From WO2-35-19 sp964365465 (lineage in GTDB: Bacteria > Patescibacteriota > Minisyncoccia > Phycocordibacterales > WO2-35-19), in assembly GCA_964365465.1 (NCBI GenBank), contig CAYIPT010000027.1, positions 1 to 7,122 on the forward strand: DNA of 7,122 bases, given 5' to 3'. Shown piece after piece: positions 6,644-7,122 of the stretch (position 1 is its first letter; each line of letters begins with the position of its first letter). The notes beneath the pieces were generated by a model. The model did not search any database. It was not told where the DNA came from and saw only the letters and a program-made list of their open reading frames with translations. Both the position numbers and the translations under genes were made by a program.

Positions 6644-6649
6644 ATTTTA
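6644..6649 (-). promoter_or_regulatory. Candidate -10 element, leaderless start of GH15-gatB
   Basis: TAAAAT on the minus strand ends 6 nt before the GH15 ATG, the spacing expected for a leaderless transcript. No -35 match is seen 17 bp upstream, where the hairpin at 6671-6713 begins, and no Shine-Dalgarno exists. Independent transcription is plausible because a strong terminator at 6804-6845 closes the upstream RNA. Confidence 0.35.
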
Positions 6650-6670
6650 ACATATTTTTATTTTTTCCCA

Positions 6671-6713
6671 GAGGGTGACCCTTGAAATGCCCCTGCCCCA
6701 AAGGGTCACCCTC
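6671..6713. repeat. Inverted repeat, 13-bp perfect arms
   Basis: GAGGGTGACCCTT (6671-6683) and AAGGGTCACCCTC (6701-6713) pair perfectly around a 17-nt loop. Each arm contains its own odd palindrome, AGGGT-G-ACCCT or its complement, the same two-level design as the palindrome before the transposase. No T-run follows on either strand, so terminator use is doubtful. It lies 34 bp upstream of the GH15 ATG and may be a REP-type insertion. Confidence 0.7.
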
Positions 6714-6719
6714 AAATTC

Positions 6720-6779
6720 CCTCGACCCCACCCCACTTTCCTTGCGGAAAGTCGCCCCTCACCTTGCGAAGGTGAGGGG
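6720..6779 (+). repeat. Tandem REP-like hairpin pair
   Basis: The leader CCTCGACCCCACCCC is followed by hairpin 1 (ACTTTCC-TTGC-GGAAAGT, 6735-6752) and hairpin 2 with 11-bp arms (CCCCTCACCTT / AAGGTGAGGGG, 6755-6765 and 6769-6779, loop GCG). Both tips read CTTGCG, as in the copy at 489-525, and the C-rich leader matches that copy at 12 of 15 positions while stem sequences differ but remain paired. This fits a dispersed REP family. Confidence 0.65.
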
Positions 6780-6803
6780 AAAAATAAAAAATTTTTGATA
6801 ACG

Positions 6804-6845
6804 AAAAAGCCCCGCAAGAGAAGCGCAAGACTTCTTCGTTGCGGG
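6804..6845 (-). terminator. Strong rho-independent terminator
   Basis: On the minus strand CCCGCAA (6845-6839) pairs with TTGCGGG (6817-6811). An inner GAAG / CTTC stem and a 7-nt loop sit inside, and GGC then TTTTT (6808-6804) follows. The run of T is on the minus strand only, so it ends transcription coming from the right and insulates the GH15 gene. Confidence 0.8.
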
Positions 6846-7028
6846 AACTAAAAACCAAAAAGAACTTATGATTGCTGGGCCAGTGCATTCTTCGACACCG
6901 GCCCGCTCCAGAGCGGAGGAAAACCACCATCGTGGTTCAACCCCAGCTCCCCCTGGACGTGACGGGGTTATTTGTTGAGCAACTGGCTCGTTAGAGCCAG
7001 GTTAAACGAACTAGTCATGTTCGTCATG
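6804..7028 (-). ncRNA. Structured RNA of unknown family, about 225 nt
   Basis: No protein frame fits this interval, but on the minus strand it reads as one structured transcript bounded by a promoter (7035-7063) and a terminator (6804-6845). Hairpins in 5' to 3' order: ACGAAC/GTTCGT with a 7-nt loop (7024-7006); CTGGCTC/GAGCCAG with a UAAC loop (7000-6983); AACCCC/GGGGTT with a large inner loop (6969-6939); AACCAC/GTGGTT with a GATG loop (6937-6922); CCGCT/AGCGG (6916-6903); and GGCCGGTG/CACTGGCC with one G-U pair (6903-6878). A closing helix, TTGCT (6982-6978) with AGCAA (6876-6872), encloses the last four. I could not match it to the features I know of tmRNA, RNase P, SRP, 6S or T-box RNA. 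It may be a free small RNA or, with read-through, a leader of GH15-gatB. The ends are inferred from the signals. Confidence 0.6.
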
Positions 7029-7034
7029 TCAGTA

Positions 7035-7063
7035 ATACTACTCCGACACTATTAAATAGTCAA
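7035..7063 (-). promoter_or_regulatory. Sigma-70-type promoter of the structured RNA
   Basis: On the minus strand TTGACT (7063-7058, 5 of 6 to TTGACA) and TAGTAT (7040-7035, 4 of 6 to TATAAT) are separated by exactly 17 bp. Start of transcription would fall near 7028, four bases before the first hairpin. It is the only site in the window where I noticed both hexamers with optimal spacing. Confidence 0.55.
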
Positions 7064-7122
7064 GTTTTTGCATGAGGCCACCCATTTTCGCACTCAGCTG
7101 ATAATTTAGAGACATAATAATC

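Noticed and set aside
6712..6930. 72-codon minus-strand frame
   Set aside because: It crosses the terminator and REP hairpins, resembles no family, and its Arg/Phe-rich composition follows from G+C-rich hairpins.
6804..7028. tmRNA, RNase P RNA, SRP RNA, 6S RNA, T-box or HDV/hammerhead ribozyme
   Set aside because: Expected core motifs (tRNA-like end with tag frame, GAGGAAnGUCC, the SRP apical motif, one long bulged hairpin, AGGGUGGUACCGCG, CUGAUGA plus GAAA) were not found.
6804..7028. CRISPR array or integron attachment site
   Set aside because: The hairpins differ in sequence and spacing, and no repeated unit or regular spacer is present.
7038..7122. Possible C-terminal end of a minus-strand gene entering from the right edge
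   Set aside because: Two short frames are open (stops near 7060 and 7038), but neither has recognisable sequence and both overlap the -35/-10 elements; too short to support.

Overview
The window is A+T-rich DNA with compact genes, no tRNA or rRNA, and TAA stops on all four genes that end inside it. None of the long frames has an in-frame TGA, so the standard bacterial code fits. A surface protein with an N-terminal helix-turn-helix and one membrane segment, a REP-type (RAYT) transposase, GatB and a cytoplasmic family 15 glycoside hydrolase suggest a Patescibacteria/CPR (Parcubacteria-like) chromosome. That assignment is inferred from gene style, not proven.

Layout. (1) 1-1351, minus strand: the first 450 codons of a large protein that runs off the left edge, with a cytoplasmic HTH, a charged linker, a membrane helix and a Ser/Thr-rich tail-fibre-like exterior. 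A REP-like hairpin lies inside its reading frame. (2) 1352-1684: A+T-rich divergent spacer with palindromes, a perfect DnaA-box match and three 10-bp-phased repeats. (3) 1685-1924, plus strand: a 79-residue MerR-type DNA-binding protein. (4) 1925-2597: 673 bp of very A+T-rich DNA without a convincing gene, ending in a perfect 46-bp palindrome that touches a second perfect DnaA-box match. (5) 2598-3251, plus strand: RAYT / IS200-like Y1 transposase. (6) 3257-4681, minus strand: gatB, tail to tail with the transposase. (7) 4685-6637, minus strand: GH15 glucoamylase-type enzyme, 3 bp upstream of gatB and probably co-transcribed with it. (8) 6638-6803: a cluster of hairpins, some REP-like. (9) about 6804-7028, minus strand: an apparent stand-alone structured RNA of about 225 nt with its own promoter, at least five hairpins and a strong intrinsic terminator. 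It resembles no RNA family I know.

How the parts relate. GH15 (glucose release from alpha-glucans) and GatB (transamidation of misacylated tRNA) form a two-gene unit with no obvious metabolic link. The transposase may explain the REP-like hairpins at 489-525 and 6720-6779, which share a TTGCG loop and a C-rich leader while their stems differ in sequence but keep pairing. Several transcription-unit heads lack a Shine-Dalgarno and have a TANNNT -10 element 6-9 nt before the ATG, which suggests leaderless mRNAs. The unidentified RNA and the palindrome/DnaA-box spacer are the parts most worth following up.
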